A stretch of 64,000 nucleotides of DNA from Emcibacter sp. SYSU 3D8 (GTDB lineage: Bacteria; Pseudomonadota; Alphaproteobacteria; SMXS01), in contig NZ_JBBYXK010000003.1 in NCBI RefSeq assembly GCF_039655875.1, positions 62,001-126,000 of the forward strand, read 5' to 3'. The notes under the pieces were generated by a model. The model did not search any database. It had not been told where the DNA came from and worked only from the letters and a program-made list of their open reading frames with translations. The stretch's first letter is position 1. Each line of letters begins with the position of its first letter. Both the position numbers and the translations under genes were made by a program. This document shows positions 52,641 to 60,716 of this stretch, piece after piece.

Positions 52641-54017
52641 CTATCCGAAATGCCGGTGGAACGTCTCGGTCGTGAACCGGTTGGCCTTGAAGCTGTCCGA
52701 CCAGTGGTCGTCGGCCATGCCGGCCTTGCGCTTCAGCTGGAGCAGGAAATCTCGCGGGTGCGGCAGCGTCTGCCATACCGTGGGCAGGAACAGCGCGCGC
52801 TTGCCATCGTCCCCGATGACCAGCCCGTCCCGGTCGGGGCGGAGCGCGGCCAGCAGCGCCTTCTCGCTGTCGAACGAAATCGGGCGCTGGTGGCTGAGGA
52901 TGGAGATCTCCACATCCAGCCGGTCCAGCTCGGCGGCGGTCAGCGGCGGGAAGCGCGGGTCGGCGAAGGCGGCCTTGTAGGCATTGGAGACGACATCGTT
53001 GATCAGCGGCCGGTTGGCGACGACGCTGCCGATGCAGCCGCGCAGCCTGCCGTCCAGGGTCAGGGTGACGAAGGTGCCGCGCATGGCCAGCACCGGGCGC
53101 GACACGTTTTTCAGCGTCACGTTCGGTTCCTTGCCGTGCTGGATGCCGTAGCGGATCGAGGCCACCGCCGCGTCGAGCAGCGTCCGGCGGTCCCCGTCGC
53201 CGACGCGGGCGGTTTCGGCATATTCCAGGGCGAAGCTGCCATAGCCGACGACCCGCTCCTTGTTGCCGCGGGTGTCGCCCGAATTGCGCACGTCCAGCGC
53301 CGTCACCCGCAGGTCGCGGCGGCGGGCTTCCAGCATCAGGCCGCGCAGCGGCCGATTGCCGCAGGCCTGCTGGTCCTTCAGCAGGTCGGGGCGCAGCAGC
53401 TCGATGGCCTGGGCCGCCTCGCCATCCATGCGGGTCGCGGTTTCGTGGTCGTGAAAATGGCTCAGGTCCGACGAGATCACGATCAGCGTCTCGGGTCCGC
53501 CCCAGCATTCGCGCAGCACCCGGGCGACCTCCTCGGGGCCGGCGTTGCCGACCAGCACCGGCACCAGGGAGAATTCGCCCAGCACCGCCTGCAGGAACGG
53601 CAAATGTACCTCCAGGCTGTGCTCCTGGGCGAAGGGCTCGTCGGCAACCATCACGCCGGGCAGGGCACGCAGCCGCGCCATGGCGTCCAGGTCGACGGGA
53701 ATCTCGCCCAGCGGCGTCGCCCAGCGCTCGGCGGTCGACAGCGCCAGGCCGGAGAAACCGACCCGGTGGTTCGGCCCCAGCAGCACCACGCGATTGATGA
53801 TGTCGCGCCGCTCCTTCAGCGTCGCATAGGCGGTGCCCGCCACCATGCCCGAATAGACGAAGCCCGCATGTGGCGCGACCAGCACCTTGGCGTCGACCGA
53901 GGCTGGCCGCGCGGCCTTCAGGCACGCGTCGACCTGGGCGGCGCAGGCTTCACGGTCGGCCGGATAGAACAGGCCGGCCACGCCTGGCTGCTTCACGCGG
54001 TTGGCGTCGACATTCAT
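52641..54017 (-). CDS. Fused MEMO1-AMMECR1 protein (AmmeMemoRadiSam system, B and A parts)
   Basis: 458 residues. Residues about 10-265 are a MEMO1 domain (VKQPGVAGLFYPADREAC, VAPHAGFVYSGMVAGTAY, LLGPNHRVG, SSDLSHFHDHE), the metal-site His/Asp/Cys positions of the MEMO fold. Residues about 275-458 are an AMMECR1 domain (FVTLTLDGRLRGCIGSV, DPRFPPLTAAELDRLDVEIS, LFLPTVWQ). In many bacteria these two and a radical SAM enzyme form the AmmeMemoRadiSam system, whose reaction is not known to me. The radical SAM partner is divergent, 101 bases away. Confidence 0.92.
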   Translation of the reverse strand: MNVDANRVKQPGVAGLFYPADREACAAQVDACLKAARPASVDAKVLVAPHAGFVYSGMVAGTAYATLKERRDIINRVVLLGPNHRVGFSGLALSTAERWATPLGEIPVDLDAMARLRALPGVMVADEPFAQEHSLEVHLPFLQAVLGEFSLVPVLVGNAGPEEVARVLRECWGGPETLIVISSDLSHFHDHETATRMDGEAAQAIELLRPDLLKDQQACGNRPLRGLMLEARRRDLRVTALDVRNSGDTRGNKERVVGYGSFALEYAETARVGDGDRRTLLDAAVASIRYGIQHGKEPNVTLKNVSRPVLAMRGTFVTLTLDGRLRGCIGSVVANRPLINDVVSNAYKAAFADPRFPPLTAAELDRLDVEISILSHQRPISFDSEKALLAALRPDRDGLVIGDDGKRALFLPTVWQTLPHPRDFLLQLKRKAGMADDHWSDSFKANRFTTETFHRHFG

Positions 54018-54118
54018 GTCCAGTTCCCAATCCTTTGGCCCGCACCAGCGCAATGCTGCCGTGCCTTTCGGGTGCCAAGGCGATTTCACCCTGGCTGAAA
54101 GCGCTTTAGAATAGCCAT

Positions 54119-55228
54119 ATGGCGAGCGCAGACCAAACGGCAAACACGGGCCATCCGACCCGCTACTGGCACGCGCTGGGCGACGGGCGGGTGCAGTGCG
54201 ACCTGTGCCCGCGCGCCTGCAAGCTGGCCGAGGGCCAGGCCGGGCTGTGCTTCGTGCGCTCGGCCCACGGCGGCAAGGTCCAGCTCGACACCTATGGCCG
54301 CTCGTCGGGCTTCATCATCGATCCCATCGAGAAGAAGCCGCTGAACCATTTCCTGCCGGGAACGCCGGTCCTGTCGTTCGGCACGGCGGGCTGCAACCTG
54401 GCCTGCACCTTCTGCCAGAACTGGGACATTTCGAAGTCGCGCGAGGCGTCCAAGCTGGCGGCCGCCGCCTCGCCCGAGGCCATCGCGCGAGCCGCCGTCG
54501 CCACCGGATGCTGGTCGGTGGCCTTTACCTACAACGACCCGGTGATCTTCCACGAATATGCGATCGATATCGCACAGGCCTGTCACGAGGTGGGGGTAAA
54601 ATCGGTGGCGGTGACCGCCGGCTACGTCAATGCCGAGCCGCGCGCCGAGTTCTACCGCCACATGGACGCCGCCAACGTGGACCTGAAAGCCTTTACCGAG
54701 GACTTCTACTGGAGGGTCACCAAGGGCCATCTCCAGCCGGTGCTCGAGACCCTGAAATATCTCAGGCACGAGACCGACGTCTGGTTCGAGATCACCACCC
54801 TGCTGATCCCCGGCGAGAACGACAGCGAAGCCGAGATCCAGGCCATGACCCAGTGGGTGATGGAGAATCTGGGTCCGGACGTGCCGCTGCACTTCACCGC
54901 GTTCCATCCGGACTACCGCATGCTCGACAAGGCGCGCACGCCGCACGAGACGCTGATCCGCGCGGGCCGCATCGCCCGCGCCAACGGCGTCAACTATTCC
55001 TATGTGGGCAACGTCCACGATGTAGGCCGGCAAAGCACCTACTGTCCGTGCTGCGGCGAGCGGCTGGTCGGCCGCGACTGGCACCTGCTGTCCGACTGGC
55101 ACCTCGACGCCCATGGCCGCTGCGACAATTGCGGCACCGCCATTCCCGGCCTGTTCGAGCCGGGTCCAGGGGATTGGGGCAGCACGCGCGAGAGGGTCGA
55201 CATGACCCGCTTCTCCAATGCCTATTGA
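54119..55228 (+). CDS. amrS: AmmeMemoRadiSam system radical SAM enzyme
   Basis: 369 residues. The cluster motif CxxxCxxC is Cys92, Cys96, Cys99 (GCNLACTFCQNW). Upstream, CDLCPRAC (Cys27, 30, 34) and a Cys44, and at the C terminus CPCC and CDNC, add further metal-type cysteines. The pattern matches AmrS/PflA-like proteins. S-adenosylmethionine is cleaved to a 5'-deoxyadenosyl radical; the target is unknown. The gene overlaps the GH13 gene by 11 bases. Its divergent partner encodes MEMO1-AMMECR1. Confidence 0.92.
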   Translation: MASADQTANTGHPTRYWHALGDGRVQCDLCPRACKLAEGQAGLCFVRSAHGGKVQLDTYGRSSGFIIDPIEKKPLNHFLPGTPVLSFGTAGCNLACTFCQNWDISKSREASKLAAAASPEAIARAAVATGCWSVAFTYNDPVIFHEYAIDIAQACHEVGVKSVAVTAGYVNAEPRAEFYRHMDAANVDLKAFTEDFYWRVTKGHLQPVLETLKYLRHETDVWFEITTLLIPGENDSEAEIQAMTQWVMENLGPDVPLHFTAFHPDYRMLDKARTPHETLIRAGRIARANGVNYSYVGNVHDVGRQSTYCPCCGERLVGRDWHLLSDWHLDAHGRCDNCGTAIPGLFEPGPGDWGSTRERVDMTRFSNAY

Positions 55229-56921
55229 GGCGGACGCCGGGGCCTGGTGGAAGGAAGCCGTCGTCTACCAGATCTATCCGCGCAGCTTCCGTGACGCGGA
55301 CGGCGACGGCATCGGCGACCTGCGGGGCATTACCGAAAAGCTGGATTACCTGGCCGAGCTGGGCGTCGACATCGTCTGGCTGTGCCCGGTCTGTGCGTCG
55401 CCCAATGTGGACAACGGCTATGACGTGTCGGATTACCGCGCCATCGCGCCCGAATTCGGCACCATGGAGGATTTCGACCGGCTGGTGGCGGAGATGCGCG
55501 CGCGGGGCCTGAAGCTGATGATGGACCTGGTGTTCAACCACAGCTCGGACCAGCATCCGTGGTTCCGCTCGGCGCGGGCGTCGAAGGACAGCCCGTACCG
55601 CGACTATTATCTCTGGCGCGACGCGCCCAACGACTGGCGTGCCGTGTTCGGCGGCAGCGCGTGGACGCGGAACGAGCCGACCGGCGACTGGTACTGCCAC
55701 CTCTTCGCGCCCGGGCAGCCCGACCTGAACTGGGAGAACCCGGCACTGCGGCGCGAGCTCTACGACGTCATGCGGTTCTGGGCCGGCAAGGGCGTGGCCG
55801 GCTTTCGGCTCGACGTGATCTCGTTCATTTCCAAGCAGCCATTCGATACCCCGCAAGCCGGCGTGCATTTCGAGTTCTATGCCAATGGTCCGAAGGTGCA
55901 TCTCTATCTGCAGGAAATGCGCCGCGAGGTGCTGGCGCCTTTGGGGGTGATGAGTGTGGGCGAGGCGCCCGGCGTCAGCGCGCAAGACGCGCCGCTCTAC
56001 GTGGCGGCCGAGCGCGGCGAACTCGACATGATCTTCCATTTCGACCATGCCGGGCTGGACCGCATGCCCGACGATTTCTGGCGTCCCGCGCCGTGGCGCC
56101 TGTCCGACCTGAAGGACATCCTGATCCGCTGGGACCGGGCGCTGGCCGGGCGAGGCTGGAACAGCCTTTATCTGGGCAACCATGATCTGCCGCGCCTGCT
56201 GTCGCGGTTCGGTGACACGGGCGCGCACCGGCGGGCGGCCGCCACGCTGTTCGCGACCATGCTGCTGACCTTGCGCGGTACGCCCTACATCTATCAGGGC
56301 GACGAGATCGGAATGATCAACACGCCGTTCGAGGCCATCGGCGAATTTCGCGATATCGTCGCCCGGAACGGCTGGGCGGCGGCCCTCGCCGAAGGGCGCG
56401 CCGAGCACGAGTTCCTTGCCGAACACATGCAGGTCAGCCGGGACCACGCGCGGACGCCCATGCAATGGGACGCCTCGCGCCATGGCGGCTTTACTTCAGG
56501 CACGCCGTGGATTCGAACCAATCCCGATTATGCTGTCACCAACGTCGCCGCCGAACGGGCGGATCCGGGTTCGGTGTACCACCATTACCGGCGGATGATC
56601 GCCCTGAGGAAGGCCACGCCCGCGCTGGTTCATGGCGACTTCGTACCCGTCGACGCGGGAAATCCGGACATTTTCGCCTATGTCCGGGCGCTGGACGACG
56701 TGCTGCTGCTGGTGATGCTCAACGTATCCGCCGCCGCCGTCGACATCGGCGACCTGGGCCGGGACGGCATGATGGTGACCGGCAATTACGACGGCCACGG
56801 CCGCGTCCTGCGGCCCTTCGAGGCGCGGGTGCTCCGCATGGCCGAGGAACCCGGCGACTACGCGTCTCCGGCCTGTTCCATCAACGAGGTGGATCCCGCC
56901 TATATGGGACTGGAGCGATAA
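55218..56921 (+). CDS. GH13 alpha-glucosidase/oligoglucosidase-like enzyme
   Basis: 567 residues. GH13 motifs: DLVFNHSSDQHPWF, GFRLDVISF with the nucleophile Asp199, SVGEAPG with the acid/base Glu249, and LGNHDLPR with the third Asp near 321. VVYQIYPRSFRDADGDGIGD at the start is the oligo-1,6-glucosidase/trehalose synthase type. No signal peptide, so it is cytoplasmic. It cleaves alpha-glucosides; specificity not decidable. It overlaps the radical SAM gene by 11 bases, so it is co-transcribed, though no functional link is evident. Confidence 0.92.
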   Translation: MPIEADAGAWWKEAVVYQIYPRSFRDADGDGIGDLRGITEKLDYLAELGVDIVWLCPVCASPNVDNGYDVSDYRAIAPEFGTMEDFDRLVAEMRARGLKLMMDLVFNHSSDQHPWFRSARASKDSPYRDYYLWRDAPNDWRAVFGGSAWTRNEPTGDWYCHLFAPGQPDLNWENPALRRELYDVMRFWAGKGVAGFRLDVISFISKQPFDTPQAGVHFEFYANGPKVHLYLQEMRREVLAPLGVMSVGEAPGVSAQDAPLYVAAERGELDMIFHFDHAGLDRMPDDFWRPAPWRLSDLKDILIRWDRALAGRGWNSLYLGNHDLPRLLSRFGDTGAHRRAAATLFATMLLTLRGTPYIYQGDEIGMINTPFEAIGEFRDIVARNGWAAALAEGRAEHEFLAEHMQVSRDHARTPMQWDASRHGGFTSGTPWIRTNPDYAVTNVAAERADPGSVYHHYRRMIALRKATPALVHGDFVPVDAGNPDIFAYVRALDDVLLLVMLNVSAAAVDIGDLGRDGMMVTGNYDGHGRVLRPFEARVLRMAEEPGDYASPACSINEVDPAYMGLER

Positions 56922-56923
56922 GC

Positions 56924-56955
56924 GGAAGAGGCAGCCCCCTCCGGCCGCCTCTTCC
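56924..56955. terminator. Hairpin between GH13 and the low-complexity gene
   Basis: Perfect 9-bp arms GGAAGAGGC / GCCTCTTCC with a 14-base GC-rich loop, starting three bases after the GH13 stop, between convergent genes. No T-tract on the plus strand. Confidence 0.55.
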
Positions 56956-57006
56956 TCCACCGTCGCCGTTGTCCGCTGGTTTGGGCTGCGGGCGGCGCCC
57001 CGTGGA

Positions 57007-58029
57007 TTATTGTCGGGCGGCGCCGTCACCCGATGCGGTGCCCGTCCCACTGGCTGCGGCGGCTGCGTCGCTGCCGGCCATCTTGCGGACATCAGCGCGG
57101 CTCATGGCACTCAGGAGGCCCTCACCCGAGAAGGACAGCTGGTCGGCGGGGATCGCTGCGATCCCGCCCCGCGTCTTGACCAGGACGCTGTCGACGGTGC
57201 CGCTGGCTGTGCTGTTCACTGACTGGACCTTGCCGATGGTGCGGCCGGCCTCATCCTTTACCACCATGCCGGGATTGACCTTGGTGGCGGTGCTGCCGGC
57301 GGCATCGAAGGTGCTCGTCGCCGCTGCCGTGCCGCCGCCTGCCGAGCTGCCGGCGTTTCCCTGGCCCGTCACGGCGCCGGTCAGGTTGCCTGCGCCCGAC
57401 GTTGCGCCGGTTGCGGCCCCGGTGGCATCACCGGCCGCTGAAGCGGCCGAGCCCACATCGGGCAGCATCGAAGGGGAATCGGCATCGGCGCCACCCGAGG
57501 CGTCGCCAGCTGCCGATCCTGCGGCATTCAGTCCGGACGCCGCGCCATCGACGGCGCCGCCAGACGTATCGCTGACCGTGCTGTCGATGGTGCCCTGTGC
57601 GCCGGTCACTGTGGATCCGATAGCGTCGGTGCCACCAACGGGTGAGGCGGCGCCCGCATTGACCTCGTTCGATCCGGCAACGCTACCGCCTAGCGAGCCG
57701 GTCGCGCTCTGGCCGACCGCAGAGGTCGTGCTGTCCAGCGTGCCCGTCGCCGCGCCGGTAAGGTTGCCGCTCGCGCCTGCCGATCCCGAACGCGTGTCGA
57801 CCGACTTGCTGCCGGAGGCCTTGCCGCTGACATTTCCGGTGCCAGCCACGCTCCCGGATACGCCGCGGCCTGCGTTATTAAGGCCGCTGCCCACATTGCC
57901 GACGCCGTTCAACGTGCCGCCCACGGACCCGCCAAGGCCGCCGCCACCAAGCAACTGGGCCGATGCCGGGGCGGCGAGAGCGAAGGAAACGCCCAGGCCG
58001 ACGAGTAGTGCAAATTTCGAGCTCCGCAT
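57007..58029 (-). CDS. Secreted Gly/Ala/Ser/Thr-rich protein with PRC-barrel-like end
   Basis: 340 residues. A signal peptide (SKFALLVGLGVSFALAAP, cleavage PASAQ) is followed by a long stretch of imperfect short repeats such as GxxxGAATG, GSxxG and TG(A/S) up to about residue 225. Then a segment VNPGMVVKDEAGRTIGKVQS...VDSVLVKTRGGIAAIPADQLSF resembles a PRC-barrel half, and a last Ala/Gly-rich tail. Likely periplasmic or outer-surface and disordered. It lies 109 bases downstream of a subtilisin-like protease gene on the same strand and may be regulated with it. Confidence 0.8.
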   Translation of the reverse strand: MRSSKFALLVGLGVSFALAAPASAQLLGGGGLGGSVGGTLNGVGNVGSGLNNAGRGVSGSVAGTGNVSGKASGSKSVDTRSGSAGASGNLTGAATGTLDSTTSAVGQSATGSLGGSVAGSNEVNAGAASPVGGTDAIGSTVTGAQGTIDSTVSDTSGGAVDGAASGLNAAGSAAGDASGGADADSPSMLPDVGSAASAAGDATGAATGATSGAGNLTGAVTGQGNAGSSAGGGTAAATSTFDAAGSTATKVNPGMVVKDEAGRTIGKVQSVNSTASGTVDSVLVKTRGGIAAIPADQLSFSGEGLLSAMSRADVRKMAGSDAAAAASGTGTASGDGAARQ

Positions 58030-58138
58030 TGTCCGTCTCCATTGTCAAAGCGGGACGTTCTCGTGTCCCTCAAGCCAACAACGTTTCGGATCGGGATTTT
58101 CATTCACGCGGACGGCGTTTTTTCCGGGTACAGCGGTG

Positions 58139-59407
58139 TCAGGGCATGGCGTTGCGGCAGGTACCGCAGATCAGGCCGCGGCCATAGACCGGATCGATCC
58201 CTTGACGGCCCAGATCCTGCGCCTGTGCCGCCAAGGTCTCTACGGCAGCCATGGGGTTGTTCAATGCGGGCGCTGCCAGAGCGAGTTTTCCGGCCACAAG
58301 CGGCGCCGCATAGGATGTGCCGCGAACTCGCGCATAGCCGCCGCTGGCGGCCGCTGCCGCCATGTCGGCGCCCGGCGCTGCAAAGTCCACCCGCTTGCTG
58401 CGCCCGGCTTCCGTCAGCACCTTGTCCCGGCGGTCTACGCCAGTCACCGCGATCACGCCATCATAGGCGGCGGGAAAGGCCAGTGCGCCGGCAGGACCGT
58501 CGTTTCCCACCGCGGCGACGATGGCGACGCCTTGGCGCATGAGGGCCGAGATCGCCGCCTCGACAATGGCGTTGGGCGGCCCGACCAGGCTGATATTGAC
58601 AACCGGCACATGGCGCTGGGCCATCCAGGCCAGCGCACGGGTCAGCATTCGTGCCGAACCGCCAGTCGGTCCGCTGCCATAGACGTCGGCAACCAGCAGC
58701 ATCTGGCCCGGCGCGGCGCCGTTGAATGTTCCATGCCGTCCCGCCAGCAACGAAGCGACGGCGGTGCCATGGGCGCCGGCGACCACGCCGCCCGGAGCGA
58801 AGCCGGACTGCTCGGCGATGAGGCCGTCGATCGCGGGATGGGCGGCCACGCCACTGTCGATGAGGCCGATGCGCGGGGTGCCGCCTGTCGCAGCGGCGGG
58901 AGGCGCGAGCGCCTTGTCGCTGCTCGCGCCTGCACCTGTATAGAGATGATCGAGGTCGTAGCGTCCGGACGGATCAAGCGCCCTCAGCTTCTTTAGTGCC
59001 CGGCGCGCCGGCATGCCTTCGGGAACACGTAGCGTAACCAGGGTGACGCCAAGGCCTTCGAGCGTTTCCCGGCTGACCGGGTCGAAGCCTGCCGCGCGGG
59101 CGCGACCAACCGCGGCTTCATTCGGAGAAAGCGCCACAACCGTGCCGCGAACCACTGGAAATCCGCCGTCGTCGGCCTCCAGCACCGCCGCGTTGTCCCG
59201 CAGCAGAGACTTCAGCTGGACACTCGCGATACTTCGCGCCGGCCGGATAATTGCCTCGGCCGTCCCATCCAGACCGGCGCCTCGCAGCACCGGCCGCGCC
59301 AAACCGTCCACGGTCTGACCGACCGGACCCAGAATCTGGCCTCGTCCCGGCGTAGCCAACAGCAACGTGGCGGCCAGCAATCCAGTAATCTTCAGTGCTT
59401 GTTTCAT
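58139..59407 (-). CDS. S8 (subtilisin-like) serine protease
   Basis: 422 residues. A signal peptide (KQALKITGLLAATLLLATPG) and a propeptide of about 150 residues precede the catalytic domain. Asp184 is in GLIDSGVAAH, His213 in GAHGTAVAS, Asn302 (oxyanion hole) in VGNDGP and Ser365 in RGTSYAAPL. The C terminus has CGTC. The enzyme is secreted or periplasmic. It is divergent from an ECF sigma/anti-sigma pair, separated by an 81-base region with an 11-bp inverted repeat, suggesting joint control. Confidence 0.93.
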   Translation of the reverse strand: MKQALKITGLLAATLLLATPGRGQILGPVGQTVDGLARPVLRGAGLDGTAEAIIRPARSIASVQLKSLLRDNAAVLEADDGGFPVVRGTVVALSPNEAAVGRARAAGFDPVSRETLEGLGVTLVTLRVPEGMPARRALKKLRALDPSGRYDLDHLYTGAGASSDKALAPPAAATGGTPRIGLIDSGVAAHPAIDGLIAEQSGFAPGGVVAGAHGTAVASLLAGRHGTFNGAAPGQMLLVADVYGSGPTGGSARMLTRALAWMAQRHVPVVNISLVGPPNAIVEAAISALMRQGVAIVAAVGNDGPAGALAFPAAYDGVIAVTGVDRRDKVLTEAGRSKRVDFAAPGADMAAAAASGGYARVRGTSYAAPLVAGKLALAAPALNNPMAAVETLAAQAQDLGRQGIDPVYGRGLICGTCRNAMP

Positions 59408-59433
59408 GTCTGATGCGTTTAACGTCTATGTCA

Positions 59434-59467
59434 TGGATGAAACGTCGGGTCCCGGCCGTTTCATCCA
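59434..59467. promoter_or_regulatory. Inverted repeat in the protease/sigma divergent region
   Basis: Perfect 11-bp arms TGGATGAAACG / CGTTTCATCCA around a 12-base GC-rich centre that itself contains CGGG/CCCG. It sits 22 bases before the sigma factor start and 27 bases before the protease start, so a regulator or the sigma factor could control both genes from here. Confidence 0.6.
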
Positions 59468-59488
59468 CATGAAGAGCGTAGGAAGCCT

Positions 59489-60004
59489 TTGGACGAATTT
59501 CAAACCGCACTGGTCGACCTGCTGCCCAGGCTCCGGCGGTTCGCGCGCGCGCTTGTGCGGGACGCAGTTCAGGCTGACGACATTGTGCAGTCGGCGGTGG
59601 AGCGGGCACTTCGGGCACGCCGGCAATGGCAACCTGGAACGCGCCTTGACAGCTGGATGTTTCGCATCATCCGCAACGCCTGGATCGATGAGACTCGCGC
59701 GCAGCGGCGACGCGCCCTGGTTTTCGGCGCCGAGGAAGAAGGGATGGGGGTAGGCGCCGATCCGCTCCCGGCCCTTGAGGCGCGGCTGGATCTTCACCGG
59801 GCCCAGGCAGCCCTGCAACAGCTCCCGGACGAGCAGCGCGAGGCCATCGCCCTCGTGCTGGTCGAGGGCCTAGGCTATGCCGAGGCAGCTGATGTGCTGG
59901 AGATACCGGTGGGCACGCTTACAAGCCGGCTGCTGCGTGGCCGTGCTGCGCTGGTGCGGGCGCTGGCGCCGGTTGATGGGGAGGATGGCAGTGATCGTGG
60001 ATGA
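59489..60004 (+). CDS. ECF-type RNA polymerase sigma factor
   Basis: 171 residues, TTG start (no ATG gives the fold), with AGGAAG just upstream. Region 2 (LLPRLRRFARALVRDAVQAD, DIVQSAVERALRARRQW, LDSWMFRIIRNAWIDETR) and region 4 (LPDEQREAIALVLVEGLGYA, VPVGTLTSRLLRGR-like) are clear. It would recruit RNA polymerase to a stress or envelope regulon. The gene overlaps the anti-sigma gene by 14 bases and is divergent from the S8 protease, so protease and sigma factor may form one signalling unit. Confidence 0.9.
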   Translation: MDEFQTALVDLLPRLRRFARALVRDAVQADDIVQSAVERALRARRQWQPGTRLDSWMFRIIRNAWIDETRAQRRRALVFGAEEEGMGVGADPLPALEARLDLHRAQAALQQLPDEQREAIALVLVEGLGYAEAADVLEIPVGTLTSRLLRGRAALVRALAPVDGEDGSDRG

Positions 60005-60713
60005 CAACACCCTGATGGCCTATGCGGACGGTGAGTTGACCGGCGCGGAAAGGGCAGCTGTCGAGGCCGCCGTCGCCGCCGACCCGGCGCTGGCGGAGGT
60101 TTTGGCACGGCACATGGCGCTGCGCGGCGCGATCAGGGGCGCATTCGAGCCCATTCTTTCCGAACCGCTGCCGCCAGGCCTCGCGGCGCTGGCCGGCGGA
60201 GCCGATGTGACCGATCTCGCAGTAGCCCGTGAAAGCCGGCAATTGCATCGGCCATCGCTCGCGGCCCGGTGGGGCGCGCTTGCCGCGACGCTGGCCGTTG
60301 GCGTGGCCGCGGGTTATCTGCTGTCCGGTCCATCCGGCATGGTGGGCACGGCTGGCGACGGTCTTGTCGCCCGCGGGGATCTGGCCCGGGCGCTGGAGCG
60401 CCAACTTGCCGCCGACGATCCGGCGGCCGTTGGCAGCCCGGTCAGGATCGGCCTGACGTTTCGAGACGCCGGGGGCGCCCTGTGCCGAAGTTTCAGCGCA
60501 GCAAGGCAGGATGCTGTTTCAGGCATCGCCTGCAAATCGGACGATTACTGGCGGCTCCGGCTCGCCATTGGCGCCGCGCCCGAAATAGGTGGCGGGTATC
60601 GGCAGGCGGCTGGCGAGACGTCCGTGCTGGAGGCGGTCGACACCATGATCAGCGGCTCGCCATTCGACGCCGCGGCGGAAAAGGCCGCCCGCGACGGGGG
60701 CTGGACGCGGTAA
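59991..60713 (+). CDS. Anti-sigma factor, membrane-anchored
   Basis: 240 residues if started at the GTG at 59991, set by GGGGAGG six bases before it; an ATG at 59985 is possible. A short cytoplasmic sigma-binding region (DDNTLMAYADGELTGAERAA) precedes one membrane helix (WGALAATLAVGVAAGYLLSG), and a periplasmic domain with two cysteines (LCRSFSAAR, GIACKSDDYW). This is the usual zinc-less ECF anti-sigma layout. It overlaps the sigma gene. The periplasmic part may be the target of the neighbouring S8 protease, which is inference. Confidence 0.85.
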   Translation: MIVDDNTLMAYADGELTGAERAAVEAAVAADPALAEVLARHMALRGAIRGAFEPILSEPLPPGLAALAGGADVTDLAVARESRQLHRPSLAARWGALAATLAVGVAAGYLLSGPSGMVGTAGDGLVARGDLARALERQLAADDPAAVGSPVRIGLTFRDAGGALCRSFSAARQDAVSGIACKSDDYWRLRLAIGAAPEIGGGYRQAAGETSVLEAVDTMISGSPFDAAAEKAARDGGWTR

Positions 60714-60716
60714 CGA

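Noticed and set aside
52516-53925. 469-codon minus-strand frame overlapping the MEMO1-AMMECR1 gene
   Set aside because: Same strand, other frame, Arg/Gly/Ala-rich and without motifs; the real frame has complete MEMO1 and AMMECR1 patterns.
57200-58000. Possible tandem repeat array or CRISPR-like region
   Set aside because: The repetitiveness is imperfect and in coding frame (Gly/Ala/Ser/Thr runs), without equal spacers; no CRISPR array or cas gene is present.
56465-58996. 843-codon plus-strand frame
   Set aside because: It runs through the end of GH13, the low-complexity gene and the protease gene; the Pro/Ala/Ser-rich part is the complement of Gly/Ser/Thr repeats.
59434-59467. EcfG-type GGAAC/CGTT promoter within the protease/sigma gap
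   Set aside because: GAAAC and CGTT are present but only 12 bases apart, too close for ECF -35/-10 spacing; kept only as an inverted repeat.
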